Positions 11,501 to 24,085 of a stretch of 64,000 nucleotides of DNA are shown piece after piece. The DNA lies in assembly GCA_033964015.1 (NCBI GenBank), contig CM066919.1:22537421-22601420 (forward strand), written 5' to 3'. The notes under the pieces were generated by a model that was not told the DNA's origin, ran no database searches, and saw only the letters and a program-made list of their open reading frames with translations. The translations under genes were made by a program, and so were the position numbers. Position 1 is the stretch's first letter. Every line of letters begins with the position of its first letter. The stretch comes from Scolanthus callimorphus (taxonomy: Eukaryota; Cnidaria; Anthozoa; Actiniaria; Edwardsiidae).

Positions 11501-14500
11501 TCAAAAACATCAATGTCACTCATTTTCAAGCCGGCCTTCTCCAAGACTTTAGGCGTGGCATAGGCGGGGCTGAAATCAACAAAACACGTGTTAAAATTAG
11601 TGCACTTCTCGGCAACCGCACGAAAAATCGACCGAGAAATCCTAAAATCGAAGCATCTTTTTGCCTTGACCTGCGTTCGCGTTTAGTCTACTAGCCGCCT
11701 CTCCAGTGTTTTTTTTTTCGGATATATTTTTTTTTTGGCGCACGGGATTCCTGTGTCGCGACACTGGAGAGCCGGCTAGCAGGTTAGTTTGCGTTAAAAA
11801 GCCTGTGTCAGCCACCATTTTGACAGCATAGCAACATACCAAGTCGGAGAAAGCATCCATTTCCATCGGCTGATTTAGAAAATATAGAGCAATTTTCTCG
11901 ATTGAATTTGGTAAATCAAATCTGAAATTTTGTTTTCAGATGTTGATTACTAAAAGATTTCTACTTGTAAATCGTCTTCTAATATCGAACGAAAACAATA
12001 AGAAAGGGCTCTTTAAGTGGACAAGCACAAATGCAAAGGAGAACGCAATGCTGAGGAACACGCAAAATCTCTTACACTTGCGTTCTATCGTGAACTGGAA
12101 GAGAAAAATCTACACGCACACCCTCTGAAGACGCGAAGACTTCCTACGTTCAATTTGCGTTTGTCAAGTTTTCGTTTCTTCTGCGTGCATTTCAGCAAGA
12201 TCACACTTTTTTCTACGTGAATTACAATGAAATCCCCTAAATATCTCTAAGAACTTACCCTAGAAGCAGTTGATCCTTAGGATCTTGTGATACGTAAACA
12301 AACTCTCTGTATGGAACGAAGATGTCAAAAAGATTTATCAGAACTGGATCTACTAATCTGAGTATCAAGCTTTCGGAAAGAAGGGGAAGAGAGAAGGGAA
12401 AAGGGTCATCCTCTCTCTCTTTCTTTCTGCCTCTTTTTCTCTTTAGAGGACAGAAAGGACAGGGCTCGAAATTAACAGTCATTAAAAGTCGCAATTTTGC
12501 GACTTGCTTGATGGGATTCAGTCGCAAAAAGGGAGTTAGTTCATGGTTGCACACTTGAAGACAAACCTTAAAAACCTAGGTTTATGTCGCAAAGTGATTA
12601 ATTTTGGTCGCTTTTGCGACAGATACAGTCGCAATTCCGAGCCGTGGAGGACCTGATAACCAGGCTACCGCAGAGCTCGAGTTCTCAGCTCAGATCTCTC
12701 CGGTATATTTAGCTTGTACGGCAAATGCTAAAGAGCTGTATTACTGCATAGTTTGGAGTGCCCAAATGCTTATTGTGCCTGCAGATTAGCCCAAGGTGGC
12801 TGTGGTTGGTTGGGCCCATGAATGCGTAATGAAGGTGGTCATTCTATGGCCCATGTGCTTTACTGATTTGCGTGCTTGAGGGGAGGTTTTGTTGCATTCC
12901 CTCCGTCCGACCTCTACCGGGGAAAGTATAATTGCCACGAAGACATCTGCTAGTGTAACTGTTCAGTGTGCCTCCATGTCATTATTGCCAAGTTAACCTC
13001 CTCATTCCTAATATTGACCAGGTAAAAAAGGATTCTGACATTAACCCTATGGCTTCTTACCTCAGATAAGCTTTTGGCTTCAGGCCCATACTCAAAGCTT
13101 TCTCTTCACTCATAAGCAAACACGCTGATGCCCCATCAGTCTGTTATAAACACCAACAAGCACTGTAAGTAGATCTTCATGAAGAACTCATGCATTTTTC
13201 CACTGATTTCACTAATACGTGGTTGCACCATTTTGTTTTATGGGGGCAATTGGGAATACTCAGTGCTCAATCTAAATCCACAGCAGCTTGGACTTCGATT
13301 GACAGCTGAGTATTCCAATTGCCCCCAAAAATGAAGGAAAATGGTGTGGCTGCATAATAGTCAGGGGGAGATTTAAAGGGGCCGCGGCCCCCTTTTCTCC
13401 GGAGATTTTCCCATACCGGTACATTTGCTGGATGAAATTTGAAATTTTCGTCCCATGTTATCACTATCCGGCCCTCCCTTTCTGAAATTCCTTGATCCGC
13501 CCCTGATAGATTCAGTGGTAAAACAGGAATATTGGAACACTAGTTTTGCAGGGTTTAAGAAGGAATTTTGCTCCAAACAGAGGTTGAAGTCCATCCAGGG
13601 CTCCAAATCAAAATCATTGCAGGCTCCAGGGCTTCAAGACCACTCCCCAAACTAACTGACAAGTCACACAGCCAAACAAAGCTTGGGGACAAGGCTAATT
13701 CTGAAGTCTGCTATGAGAAGATCTACATGAGTCACTAACCAAGAAAGATGAATTGGCAGCAGTGATGGTACCAAATGGCTTGATAAATGCAGGCTTCAGT
13801 TTGGCCATCTGTTGTGGCGTAGAGACCCTGATACCATTATCAAACTCCACTACAGTTGTTTTACCAGGTACTTGGTAGGCTAGGAGATCACTGAGTTTGC
13901 CAGCCTACAAGGAACAACATGAAAAAATCATTGCGGAAAATGTAGTGCTATGTTTTTACACCTGCATCGCAGTGAAATTCCAATGTTCAAAATTGCCACA
14001 TGATCACCAGCCATTCACACAGTGCAATATAGAAATCACACTACATATTACAGGGATGTCACACACATTTTGAACATTTTCAAATTCCCCTGTGATGCAG
14101 GTGCTTTAAAAAATATATATGGTTTTTGAATTGTGGAATAATGCTTTCCAAATGATGTAACTAGAGTACAAGTCTGGTGGGCAGCAATATTCAGTTAGTG
14201 TTCCTCCTCTAAATGTCCTCATGTCATCAGCAGACAAGAGGGGGTAAGAAAGGAGGGTTTCTGGGGCAGTAAATCTTCTGTTTCCAAGCCAGTCATTACA
14301 GCCAAAGACGCTGAAGCGTCCCCTCTAGAGTGCAATAATGAGTTGATTCTTGGAATATTGGATCCATTATTCGATTCAATAATGCATTTGGCTTGGGAAA
14401 ACTTCTTTGATTTGAACTCAGATTTCGGCTAGATTACCTTCCTGAACCACGCTCCGATGCTCTTAAGTCACTGGCTTTATGCTTCTTAGAATATCCCTGA

Positions 14501-17500
14501 TAATACTGATCAACAATTTCTTCTCTAAATGAACGAGGGAGAGATTTACCAGGCTCGTAAAGTCTACCAGGCCCGCCATATTGGTAACAAAACTCATAAA
14601 CAAAAGGCTCCCTGTGGATTTTTTCCATATATGGAAGCGCCTCCGTCATCTATCGTCCAATCAAAAAGCGAAAACCAGTTCAAATCGAAAGACGTTTTCC
14701 CAAGCCGAAAGTATTATTGAATCGAATAATGGATCCAATATTCCAAGAATCAACTCATTATTGCGCTCTAGAGGGGGACGCTTGAGCGTCTTTGGCTGTA
14801 AACACCAATGTTACTCTTCAGGGCCCATCTTTCTGAGTTCAGCTGAGATCCACGTTTATTTGGCGACTAAATCTTTGCATTTTGGTGACTAATTTGTTTG
14901 ATTACTATATTTTAAAAAGTTAATGTCAGGCCGTGCTCTTCCAAATTAACTAATCACGTTTGTTTATTGATGATTATCTTGAGATTCCTACATGTAAATT
15001 CTGCTTCTAATATTGAGCATAAACTATAACAAAGATATGTCTTGTACCAACCTGTGATGCTTGATGTGCAAGTGTGTGTGATCTGATTGCATATTCATCC
15101 TGAAAACAAAAATAGGCTTATCATTAGTAAGAAAATGTTATCTGCTTCACTGCCGAATTCAGGAAGTGCCTGGCAGATTCAATGTATGGATATTCTTGCC
15201 TACAAATGACAGAAGTGGAAATTATGTAGGAGCACTTCACTATGACTGTATAGTCCTTATAAGCATACCTGTTCTTGCCTACTGACATGGAATGCTGAAG
15301 CAAGCCTGTAAATTGGAAATGGAAACACTGTTTCTGGTGCTACCTTTGGTTAACATATAGGCTGTTAGCAGCTCCTTCTTTGCAAATGTCTGGGAATTGA
15401 GTGAATTCCTATCATGCGCATATATTGTAACAAGTGGTGTTGGTGTCAGAAACTGGTGCAACATGCTTGGAAACAAAACATTCGTTTTGAACTCTTTTCA
15501 TGTTTTTCAAAACATGACTATTCTAATTCTAAAGCAGACCACCTTAAAGAATGCCTGTCACCATCATGCAACGCGTCCGTGATATCGATTTTCGTATGAT
15601 AGGAAAATACTTCAGAATCAATTTGTGAGCATTTGAATTCGTCATGCAATGCGTCTGTGGTATCGATTTTCGTATGATAGGAAAATACTTTGGAATCACT
15701 TTGTGAGCATTTGAAGTTCATCATTTTCTTGTCGCATTTATATAGGCAAACTTCACTGCCGTACATGTTGAGTGTCCTTGTGAACGTTCTTCAAGATTTG
15801 TGCACAACAGAACAGGACAAAGCGAGGAACACCTTGCACATTTGGTTTGTTTACACAGCCGCATTGCATGACTGTCGACAGGCGTTGCTGTGGTGGCAAT
15901 GATGACATCACCAAAAAATATTTTGTCTGAACATACATCAGAGAAAAAAAACAGTGAGAATTCAATTCTTAATGTTGTCAATGATGGCCTTATCAAAATA
16001 AGATCCAAATGTCAAGAATAGAATGCTACAGACAACCAGCCCTGAGTAAAGCAGTCTAGAGGGCTTTTAGGTGTCACCAGATGGGCATTTATGACTTCAC
16101 AACAATTTTGGGATCTTTGATTTTCATATTTCCCATTGATAATTATACCTGTCTGCACTATGCCCATGGTTTCACTTGTGGAGAACTCAGCAACGGCTGG
16201 AAGCTGAAAAATTAAATTTGAATGTTATGTCATCCAGTCAAACTATAGTCTGGACAGTCAGTATGTAATTCTACATAAGACTAACAGCTTACCTCTGGCG
16301 CTAAAAAGCTAGGCCTTATTCGTGACAGCAAGCTAAGCCTAGCACCCAGTGTTTTGGCCTAGTAAAACAAAAGATGATTAATAGGTGTGAGAGGCAAGTG
16401 CCTTACATGCAGCACCACTCATGCTTCCCAAGTGTGAATGGCTATCACATTTTTTCCCACACCAGGGGATCAAGGACCCTACCATTTGAAGAACCCCTTC
16501 CCCTGGAATTTCCGGGTGCCGCAACGGCCCCCTCCCCTGAAATTTCCAGGGTTCCTGAACACCCCCCTTCCCTGGAATTTGAACACCCCCCTCCCTTGGA
16601 ATTTCCAGGTTGCCTTAACACCCCCTTTTCCACAGCTTAGACAGCCCTCTCGCCCCTGGAATTTCCAGGATTTCAGGGGTCCTTGACCCCTCCCCCTAGG
16701 AATTTCCAGGGTTCAGATAGACCCCCTCCCCTTGGAATTCCAAGGGCTTAGATAGACCCCTCCCCCTGGAATTAACCAGGGTCCTCAACAATCCCCCCCT
16801 GGTGTGGATAGAAAATGCCATCAGCCAATATGCCAGTATGGGAGGCCTAGTCCATACCTTGTTTAGAGTAAGGAGAGTCTTTCTAAGTGGTCTACTAAGT
16901 CTGATAGGGACATCTGACATAAACTCCACTCCACCAGCGACAACAACGTCATGGGCTCCAGCTGCAATAAGGCTGGCTCCTGTGTAAACAGAGCAGAAAA
17001 AATGATCAGCAATAAGGCTGGCTCCTGTGTAAACAGAGCAGAAAAAATGATCAGCAATAAGGCTGGCTCCTGTGTAAACAGAGCAGAAAAATCAGCAGTA
17101 AGTCAATATATAACCAATGACTTTAATAGTATCCTGTACCCATCACTACACATCCAAACTCCTTTCCCTTTCAAGTGCATAGTCGCTCATGACATCAGTG
17201 TATGGCCTAACAACTTTTTTCGCTAAGCGTGATTGGCGACTAATCAAAAAATGTATTTGCTGAAATGCAAATATTGAGTCGCCACATAAATGTGGATCTC
17301 AGCTGAACTCAGATAGATGGGGTGCCATTTGGCGACTAGCTCTAAAGTTTTGGTTGCCTAGCCCCCAAATCAAGTTGCCATTGGCAACAACAGCAAGCCA
17401 TTCTTTCAAAATCTAGCAGGAACTCTAAAGCAACAAACCTGTAGTGATGGCTTGGTTAGATGAGATGCACGCCATAGTGACAGTGTGTGAGGGCGTCTTC

Positions 17501-20500
17501 TGTGGCAATCCAGCTCCAAGGGCAGCCTGGTAATGCACATTATATCAACTACAAATACTGCACAATGCAGAATTGTTTTTGTTGTTGTAGGCTTGTAACA
17601 TTAATATTAGAATTCCATAGCTCTATTCTTACGCATGTGTTAATTGGCTAAAGACAAGAAATTCCATGAAATTTAACATGGAATTCAATGGTGAAAGCAC
17701 AATTCAACAAAACAACAGGTTACCTGCACGCAAAGAAAGTTCAAAGCTTGAAACATTACACTAAAACAATATCAAATCTTTGCTATGGGATTCAAGAAAA
17801 ATTCATCACTCGACTCGTAAATTCCACATTAAATTTCACTTGAAAAACGATATTGAACTCGTAGCTTTGTGACTCCTGCAATATCGTTTTTCGCGTGAAA
17901 TTTACAGTGAAATTCATTCGTCTTGCGATGAATTTATCTATAATATTAATATATTTCTGCACATCTGTACTGTAGCAGATTCACAGATGGCATCATAGTA
18001 AGTCATTAACAAAAAATGATGACACAATATGCAGTGTTTTTCTTATGATGAAAAGCCCAAACAGCATGCACATTCCAAACTCAATCACACACTGCCTGTA
18101 GACCAGAGCACACATATTACCGTACCGCTCTCGAGTAACGTAACATTTTACTCGCGAGCCGCGAGTCAAAAGTCAACACTCGAAAGACTCGCGGCTCGCG
18201 AGTTATTTTATAATGAGGAGCTCATTAAACAAGTCCACTCGATCCACTCGAAATGCGCTTGCTCGCGAGTCTTGCGAGTGTAGGAAATCAACCCGGCTGT
18301 GAATGTTTCGCCGGTTTTCCTTCCTGGTAATAAAAAAACTAAATAATAACTATGAAAAACTAAAGGTAGGCTTTCTTCTTTCGTAAGTTTTGTGGGTTTT
18401 ATTTACGAAGCAAGCGAGAAAACGTGGAAGTTTATCGTAGGTTTGAATTCTTGCCCGGCAATCAACAAGCTAGCGAAAAGATGCTAAAGTATCGGTGAAA
18501 TGTTTCGCCGGTTTCCTTACCTAGTAATAAAACACTAAATAATAACTATGAAATAATTAAAGTACTTTAGTTAAGTTTTCTTCTGGCGTACGTTTCGTGG
18601 GTTTTATTTACGAAGCGAGCGAGAAAACTTGGAAGTTTACCGTAGGTTTGAATTCGTGCCCGGCAATCAACAAACAAGCGAAAAGACGCTAAAGTATCGA
18701 TGAAAATGTTTCAGTGGTTTCCTTTCCTACATGTACTTTTCCTAGTAATAAAACACTAAATAATAACTATGAAATAATTAAAGTACTATAGGTAAGCTTT
18801 CTTCTTGTTTAAGTTTTGTGGGGTTTATTTACGAAGCGAGCGGGAAAACTTCGAAGTTTAGGTTTGCAACAAACTTAGCGTCGCTAAGTATATCAGATAA
18901 ATTTTTCTCCTGTTTTCTTTTCTATTTCCCTGCTAATAATAAAACACTGAATAATAACTATGAAATAATTAAAGAACTATAGGTAAGCGTTCGTCTTTTT
19001 AAAGTTTTGTGGGGTTTATTTACGAAGCAAGCGAGAAAACTTCGAAGTTTATCGTAGGTTTAAATTCGCGCGTGCCGGACTTCGGCGACGAGACACGCTA
19101 AAACATAAACTCAAAAAATTATGCACTTGCTCGCGAGTCTTCGAGTGTAGGAAAGTTACAGGCAAAGATCAGGCCGTTCAAGCCTGTAGAATTGTTTATT
19201 ATTTCAGAAGGGCTTGTGATCGTTTTCAGCGACGGATTCAGCGAAGTCTGGAGAAGTACAGCGCTATATTAATTCTTAAACGCGAATTTTCTTTTCTTCT
19301 TTTGGAGTTTGTCACTCTGTCTCTGACGCGATAAACAACATGGCGTTGAACAAAATTCCCGGTGTCTTCTTAGTAAGAACACGCTACTTTTTCAGTGGAA
19401 GCTAGTGTGACATTTTTATTTCAAGAACTTCTTTTTAACTGAAGCCTAAGGTTAAATGAAGTATATACGGGTGATCTTCTTTTCTGAACCGCTTCGCGAT
19501 CTTCCGCGTAGTTTCGTCGGTACGACGTTTGGGCGAAGTTTATGCTTTCGGCGTTCATCAATAAAGTTCACTCGTTTGAACCTCGAGCCGAGTCAGTAGC
19601 AAAGAGTCTGGAAGGAAAAGGGCCAGTCACTCGCAAAATGCGAGTGACTTTTTGCATATCATGAATATTCCAATGAAAAAATACTCGCGAGCTGCGAGTC
19701 TTTCGAGTCTAGAATTTTCACTCGCGACTCACGATTGGAGGTTACGTTACTCGAGAGCGGTACGGTACTAGGGTGTTGTATAATTCTAAATGATGACCTC
19801 TACAAGGTTATTGTATGTAGGTAAGGGTATGCAATTCTGAAAAAGGTCTATAATATTACAATTTTAAATAAAACTTGGTATGCTTATAGAAGGATACTTT
19901 TGTAGCTAGCAGCTGGCATTTCAACATTCATGATGAATAGTTAAAATATACTGTTTCCGGGAAACGTTGTCACCCAAAAAGCCTATAAGCATGAAGCGCA
20001 AAGGATAATGGGGGCATCTAAACTGCTACTGTTTGATCTGAATTCAGACAGTTATCGCAACCACAGGTAAAATCATTAAATTTCAGCACATTTCTAAGCA
20101 TGTTTGTTTCTAATATTTTACAGAAATTCAAATAAATCTTTACCCATACTCCCTAGCGCACCAAGCTTTGGTGCTTTTTCCAGTGACAACATATCCCGGA
20201 AATGGTATATCAATTTCTGGATTTATTCCATGATAGTGCATGTTACTTACCTCCCTAGCAATGTTACTGGTCTTTACTTCCTGGATAACAGTACCAATGA
20301 CTACATATTCAACAGAGTCTAGAAAAAGAACATAGACTTGATATTTTCATACATTACTTCCACAAAGCTTTCCTTTGTGTCCCATATATGGGGCCCCTAC
20401 AAAATGTTGTGGGGGTGCTCATCAGGAAAAATGAAATTCTCCCCTCAGGTAACAATATGGGTGTGGCCAATGTGAAGTTTATTCCTAAGAGATGTTTTCA

Positions 20501-23500
20501 TATATTAGAACTCAGGACAAATTACATGTAGAAATCTCGAAATAACCATCTAAAAACAACGTTTTATTCTTGATGTTTCAATTTCATTAGAAAATCTTGC
20601 ACTACATTCCTTAAAGGCCCATAGTCTACCGGGAACCTTTGCGATTTGTTTTTAATTGGATTTATTGTTATTCAACAGCTGTGATTGGCTGATACTGTAG
20701 GTCCCAAAGGTGTTCCTATTGTTCTCCAAATTTCACAAGTTCTAACTGAAAATTTGCATTAAATTTTCGACTGCGTTTTATTCTTGTGTGCCTGCAATGC
20801 GGCTTGGGTGCTTATGGGCCTTTAAAGCAACTGATGGAAATGGATGCTTTTGATGACTTGGCATGTTGCTAGGCTGACAACATGACATCTGACTGAGGCA
20901 TTTTATAAAAATTATCTCTCCTGACATTTGGGCGATGACATTCTGTAACCTCAAGATGCTCACTCTTACCTACTGGTATTCCTGTTCGTGCTATTAAACC
21001 TCTGTGAACAGGAAAATAAAAATACAAAATGTTCAATCAATGGTAGAGCTGCAAATACCATAAAATATGGCTTTTCTCACACTTGTTTTGAACCAACACA
21101 GAAAACCAGGTTTACTGAGCAAACTTGGTCCAATTACTTTTAGCAAGTGCTTTGTGTTACACTGATGTTAAAGCAAGAGCATATAATCTGATAATAGCAA
21201 ATCTGGGCAAAGTTTGCCTTGTCTTATTATGTCTTATTAATGTTGCAGGCCTGAAAAACTACCACGCAGACCAGAGCAACAGCATAAAGCTTATTTTCGG
21301 GCATGTTTTATTTTGGCTTTGCTTGTAAATTGTCTTTGGCATTGATGTTGACCTTCTCAGTAGCAAGTGAACAATAATATCAGTGAATTTTTTTTCTCAA
21401 AACATTAGCATCCTCCCCACGCCTGCTTACTTTCTGAGAATGATATCAAATCTATTCAATTGAAATCTGTTCAATGAACAAGAAAATTGAAAACTAGTGA
21501 ATTTGGCATCATTCCCAGAGTGGTAGGTCCTATGAAACTGGCCTATAATTTAAGGCCATACTCACTGGAGTGCTCCCCTTTGGAGATCATGGGGCATAAG
21601 ATCTGCATAGCTGTAGAAAAAAAAAGAGAAGTAGATGTAGGAAAACCAGGAATGAGCAGATTTCAGATGACTATCATGAGTTATTTACAATTATTTTGTA
21701 ATCACTTCTATACACCTTATTCCAAATGGCTGAATGGCCCTTGTGGCCATGTTCTCCTGAAATTATTCTTTTCTTTCATATTCACTCAAGCACAAAGACA
21801 AAAGATAATTTCATGAGAGTTAGGCCACAAGGGCCAATGGAACAAAAGGTCGGCCATTTTGGAATAAAGTGTTATATAGGTTTATCTAGAATTGGTGTAA
21901 TTGTTTTGGGATTGGTTTCACTACAGTCAGTAGAAATCAAAACTGTACAAAAATGTTACATGCAGCTTGGTACAATAGAGCATTAAAAGTAGTGGGATAG
22001 ATACCCCCTTTGCAAGGCCTCCCATTTGTAGAAGTAGATGTCGACATAGATATAGTATTGACCTCTAACTTTGTAAAGTACAAAGTTTAGTAAGAAAAAG
22101 TGTCTTGCTTAAAGCAGATTTCAGATGAGATATGAAAGAAAATCAGAGTTACTTTGTTTTTGAGTTTTCTTCACATTATGATTGGCAGAGAATCAGGGCC
22201 AATCAGATTGCAAACAAAACCAAACACGATTACTTGCATATAGTTCTGCAATCGTCAGTGTTTTCTTATCTCACAACAAAATGCAAGTGGTAATTACTTC
22301 GCCTACTGATTGGTTGGTGGTTAAATGGATTTTATTTATGTATTTACTTTGTGTTTAGTTTTCTACACTCATCTGAAACCCGCTCTATCAAACTGACGTA
22401 CACAGTTCTACATGCCACCGATGCAGTTCATGCACAAATACAGGTAAATCAAAACACTGTGTCTTCCTTGTTTTGGTGCTTGCCTTGCTTGCGATTAGTG
22501 TGGATTGCACTCACACTAGGGAGGTCAAGCTCTTTTAAAACAATGAGCCCCATGCATATAAATGTTATAAATCGTTAGATCTCAACGAGATGAGCAATTA
22601 GGTGAAAAAAAATGTAAAAATTTTTGGGGGTTGGGAAAATTTTCGGTGCCACGGCCATCTTGGATGAGAATTTGAGCGTGCAACGTTCAATTTAGTGAGT
22701 GAAAAACACGGGAAAATAATCACTGAATGCCTTCAAAATTCAGGTAGGGACAGAAAAATACCTCCTCTTTAATTATCCAGCTTTTTATTTCTCTACAGAG
22801 TAAAATATTTGATTTCTGGGCTTCTCAATGTGCCTAACGAATGGGGTTTCGCTTAGGCCGATCGGCCGTTCCGAAGCAACCCACCCCCGGCTTTGACCTC
22901 CCTACTCACGCTATAACAAAATGTTCTTGGATGTGAAAGTGTCATTACCTTGTGCCTGACGTGAGGAAAGGAGTTCTCACTCCTTCAACTAGAACTACAT
23001 TCCTACCACTGCTTGACTTTGCTGATGCTAAAATAAAACATAATAAAATGCATCACTTAAAAATGTGTTTGGATGGCTTTTGTTGGGGTAGTCAAACTAA
23101 AAAACGCCCAACCTTTTGCAGATGCTTTTCTTTTTTGTGCCAATGTGCTTCCACATCGTAACGGTACTGTAAGAACAAAAGGAAACTTATGTCAGTATAA
23201 TATAAAGCAGCATTTCGATTTAACAGTTGACAAGTCTACAATGGATTTCAAAATCCCAAGTCCTAGATCCTATTAGCAGGGTATCTGACAGGGTGCGGAA
23301 AAAGTCAAATTGTGCGGGGATTTTAGGGTGAATTATGCGGGAAAAATAGCCGATTGTGCGGGATTTTTTTTGAAGAACGTGTGCGGTGTAGATCAAGATG
23401 GACTTTGACCTGGGATATTTTTCATTGAAAACTGACAAAAGTATAATAAGCAAGTCATAGAATATAAACCACGTTAAAGCCTAGCAACTAATAAAGAAGT

Positions 23501-23590
23501 TGATATAAACTTACGGCCACTGAATCCCGTTTTATTGAATCCCTGGGCCAAAGATCTCCACATTTTTCCACCCTGCATAATGGCCGCCAT
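8508..23590 (-). CDS. HADHB: Mitochondrial trifunctional protein subunit beta (3-ketoacyl-CoA thiolase)
   Basis: Thiolase of mitochondrial long-chain beta-oxidation: cleaves 3-ketoacyl-CoA with CoA, in complex with HADHA on the inner membrane. Coding exons: 23515-23590, 22949-23027, 21566-21610, 20970-21001, 20251-20318, 17439-17526, 16858-16979, 16293-16358, 16149-16203, 15269-15305, 15052-15099, 13740-13904, 13061-13140, 12259-12306, 11482-11569, 11048-11122, 10037-10201, 8508-8540. Together they give about 456 residues (human about 474). The N-terminus is a basic presequence; then come [20 protein letters not shown], the nucleophile motif [14 protein letters not shown], the GHPFGATG loop and the C-terminal AACAAGGQ Cys; the protein ends [10 protein letters not shown]. 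All phases agree except 16149-16203 to 15269-15305. There the family sequence MGHSADR is readable only if one G is missing near 16163-16165. The start ATG lies in a YY1-like motif. A poly(A) signal candidate (AATAAA on this strand) is at 8321-8326. Confidence 0.97.
8586..8832. mobile_element. Palindromic MITE, family A copy 1
   Basis: Inverted arms 8630-8672 and 8712-8755 around ACTTGTGATGTTGGGAGAGA. The end reads GCGCGTTATATCGTAGCTAT, the reverse of the start of the other copies. Sits just upstream (in minus-strand sense) of the last HADHB exon. Confidence 0.8.
9110..9223. repeat. Inverted repeat (hairpin) near the HADHB 3' end
   Basis: TTTATAATGTGATAAACGCA pairs imperfectly with ACGTTTATCACATTATAGA. 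Confidence 0.65.
9352..9816. mobile_element. MITE with G-rich imperfect TIRs and AATACCGTAATATCG repeats
   Basis: The left arm CTCGCGGGGGAGGAGGGGGC pairs with the right arm near GCCCCCCTCGGGGAGG. The interior is made of AATACC(G)NAATATCG-like units. In the last HADHB intron. Confidence 0.75.
10316..10531. mobile_element. MITE with 29-bp TIRs
   Basis: Left AGGGGTGGACCATTAGAAAT and right ATTTCTAATGGTCCACCCCT are inverted copies. The interior consists of T-rich repeats such as TTTTTTTCGGG. In an HADHB intron. Confidence 0.88.
10680..10978. repeat. Dispersed repeat, family B copy 1
   Basis: Shares GATTCAAGAAAAATTCATCA, an ACTCGACT-type block and AAATTTCACTTGAAAA with 17615-17945. Contains palindromic CACGTTAAATTTCACTTGAA segments. 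Confidence 0.75.
11685..11785. mobile_element. Short MITE, family C copy 1
   Basis: TIRs around TCTCCAGTGT and ACACTGGAGAGCCGGCTAGC; T-rich interior with GCGCACGGGATTCC. Confidence 0.8.
13226..13347. repeat. Inverted repeat
   Basis: CACCATTTTGTTTTATGGGG (13226 on) pairs with CCCCCAAAAATGAAGGAAAA plus TGGTG (to 13347), so a hairpin can form. In an HADHB intron. Confidence 0.8.
14297..14801. mobile_element. Foldback element with inverted arms of about 90 bp
   Basis: The left arm (14297-14386, beginning ACAGCCAAAGACGCT) is matched in inverse by the right arm (about 14710-14801). The central part is unique, with no transposase. Lies in an HADHB intron. Confidence 0.85.
15562..15722. repeat. Two direct repeats of about 82 bp
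   Basis: GATATCGATTTTCGTATGAT and neighbouring bases occur twice with few differences. Intron of HADHB. Confidence 0.85.
16470..16795. repeat. Tandem array with GGAATTTCC core
   Basis: About ten units of CCCCTGGAATTTCCAGG with variable spacers. Located inside an HADHB intron between the exons at 16293 and 16858. Confidence 0.88.
16963..17090. repeat. 45-bp tandem repeat (about 3 copies) across an HADHB splice acceptor
   Basis: The unit AATAAGGCTGGCTCCTGTGT plus 25 bases is repeated almost exactly. It contains, on the minus strand, the acceptor and first bases of the 16858-16979 exon, so equivalent acceptors occur at about 16980, 17025 and 17070. Confidence 0.92.
17615..17945. repeat. Dispersed repeat, family B copy 2
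   Basis: Second copy of the repeat at 10680-10978, in the same orientation, in an HADHB intron. Confidence 0.75.
18118..19767. mobile_element. 1.65-kb TIR element with internal 200-bp repeats
   Basis: Ends in long inverted repeats: left CCGTACCGCTCTCGAGTAAC (18120 on), right GTTACTCGAGAGCGGTACGG (to 19765), flanked by TA on both sides, which suggests a TA target duplication. Next to the TIRs are CTCGCGAG-rich stretches. The centre holds about four tandem units of about 200 bp (near 18301, 18497, 18703 and 18899) with AATAATAACTATGAAATAAT and TTTACGAAGC. No transposase frame: a non-autonomous DNA transposon inside an HADHB intron. Confidence 0.85.
21716..21869. repeat. Inverted repeat
   Basis: TTATTCCAAATGGCTG and GGCCATTTTGGAATAAA pair, as do GGCCCTTGTGGCC and GGCCACAAGGGCC. 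In an HADHB intron. Confidence 0.75.
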
Positions 23591-23593
23591 CTT
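23583..23593 (-). promoter_or_regulatory. YY1-like motif over the HADHB start codon
   Basis: On the minus strand the sequence reads AAGATGGCGGC, the classic YY1 site, and its ATG is the HADHB start codon. In animals such a site over the initiator region is common in TATA-less housekeeping and nuclear-encoded mitochondrial genes. The function here is inferred from sequence only. Confidence 0.5.
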
Positions 23594-24085
23594 GGAAAGA
23601 GATGAAACTGTGTAGCCGCGCCTCTGATTGTTGTCAGAGTACAACCACAGGTAACCCAAGTTGGTATCATCAGGCTTAGCCGGCTAAACAAGAGGAACTT
23701 ACGACTAATTATTTTGATAGAGTATTTTACTTTGTTCAATTCAAGTTTTTATGGGCATTATGATTATGATCTTTCTATTCAATACTATTTTCTTTTTCAC
23801 TTTTTAGGCAAAAGAGCTTCAACGAATGAGGCCCGACCCGATCGAGGAATAGTCGAATTATCCGAACTTCTCTCGAAGTTACAGCGAGTCGATATCGAGT
23901 GACATATTATGGTCTGCTCGTTTGCATATTCGCACGCGTGCAAGGAAAGTTATCAGAGGTTGCAGGATCCTCAAGAAAACCTGCAAAAAATCCCTTAAAA
24001 CTGCTATGAAACCTGTCAACTTCAGCTAGTACAGAACCTGGATTTATTTACTACCTTGCTGAAATATTTTTGAGCCGAAATAACG
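23591..24085. promoter_or_regulatory. Divergent promoter region of HADHB and the multi-Tudor gene
   Basis: The two genes start head to head 495 bp apart, so this segment must hold both 5' UTRs and probably both promoters. No TATA box is evident at a convincing distance. An internal acceptor-like site (ctttttag at about 23800) may mark a 5' UTR intron on the plus strand. Confidence 0.6.

Noticed and set aside
16438..16686. Overlapping proline-rich open frames
   Set aside because: They are translations of the CCCCTGGAATTTCC array; all frames are open because of the repeat.
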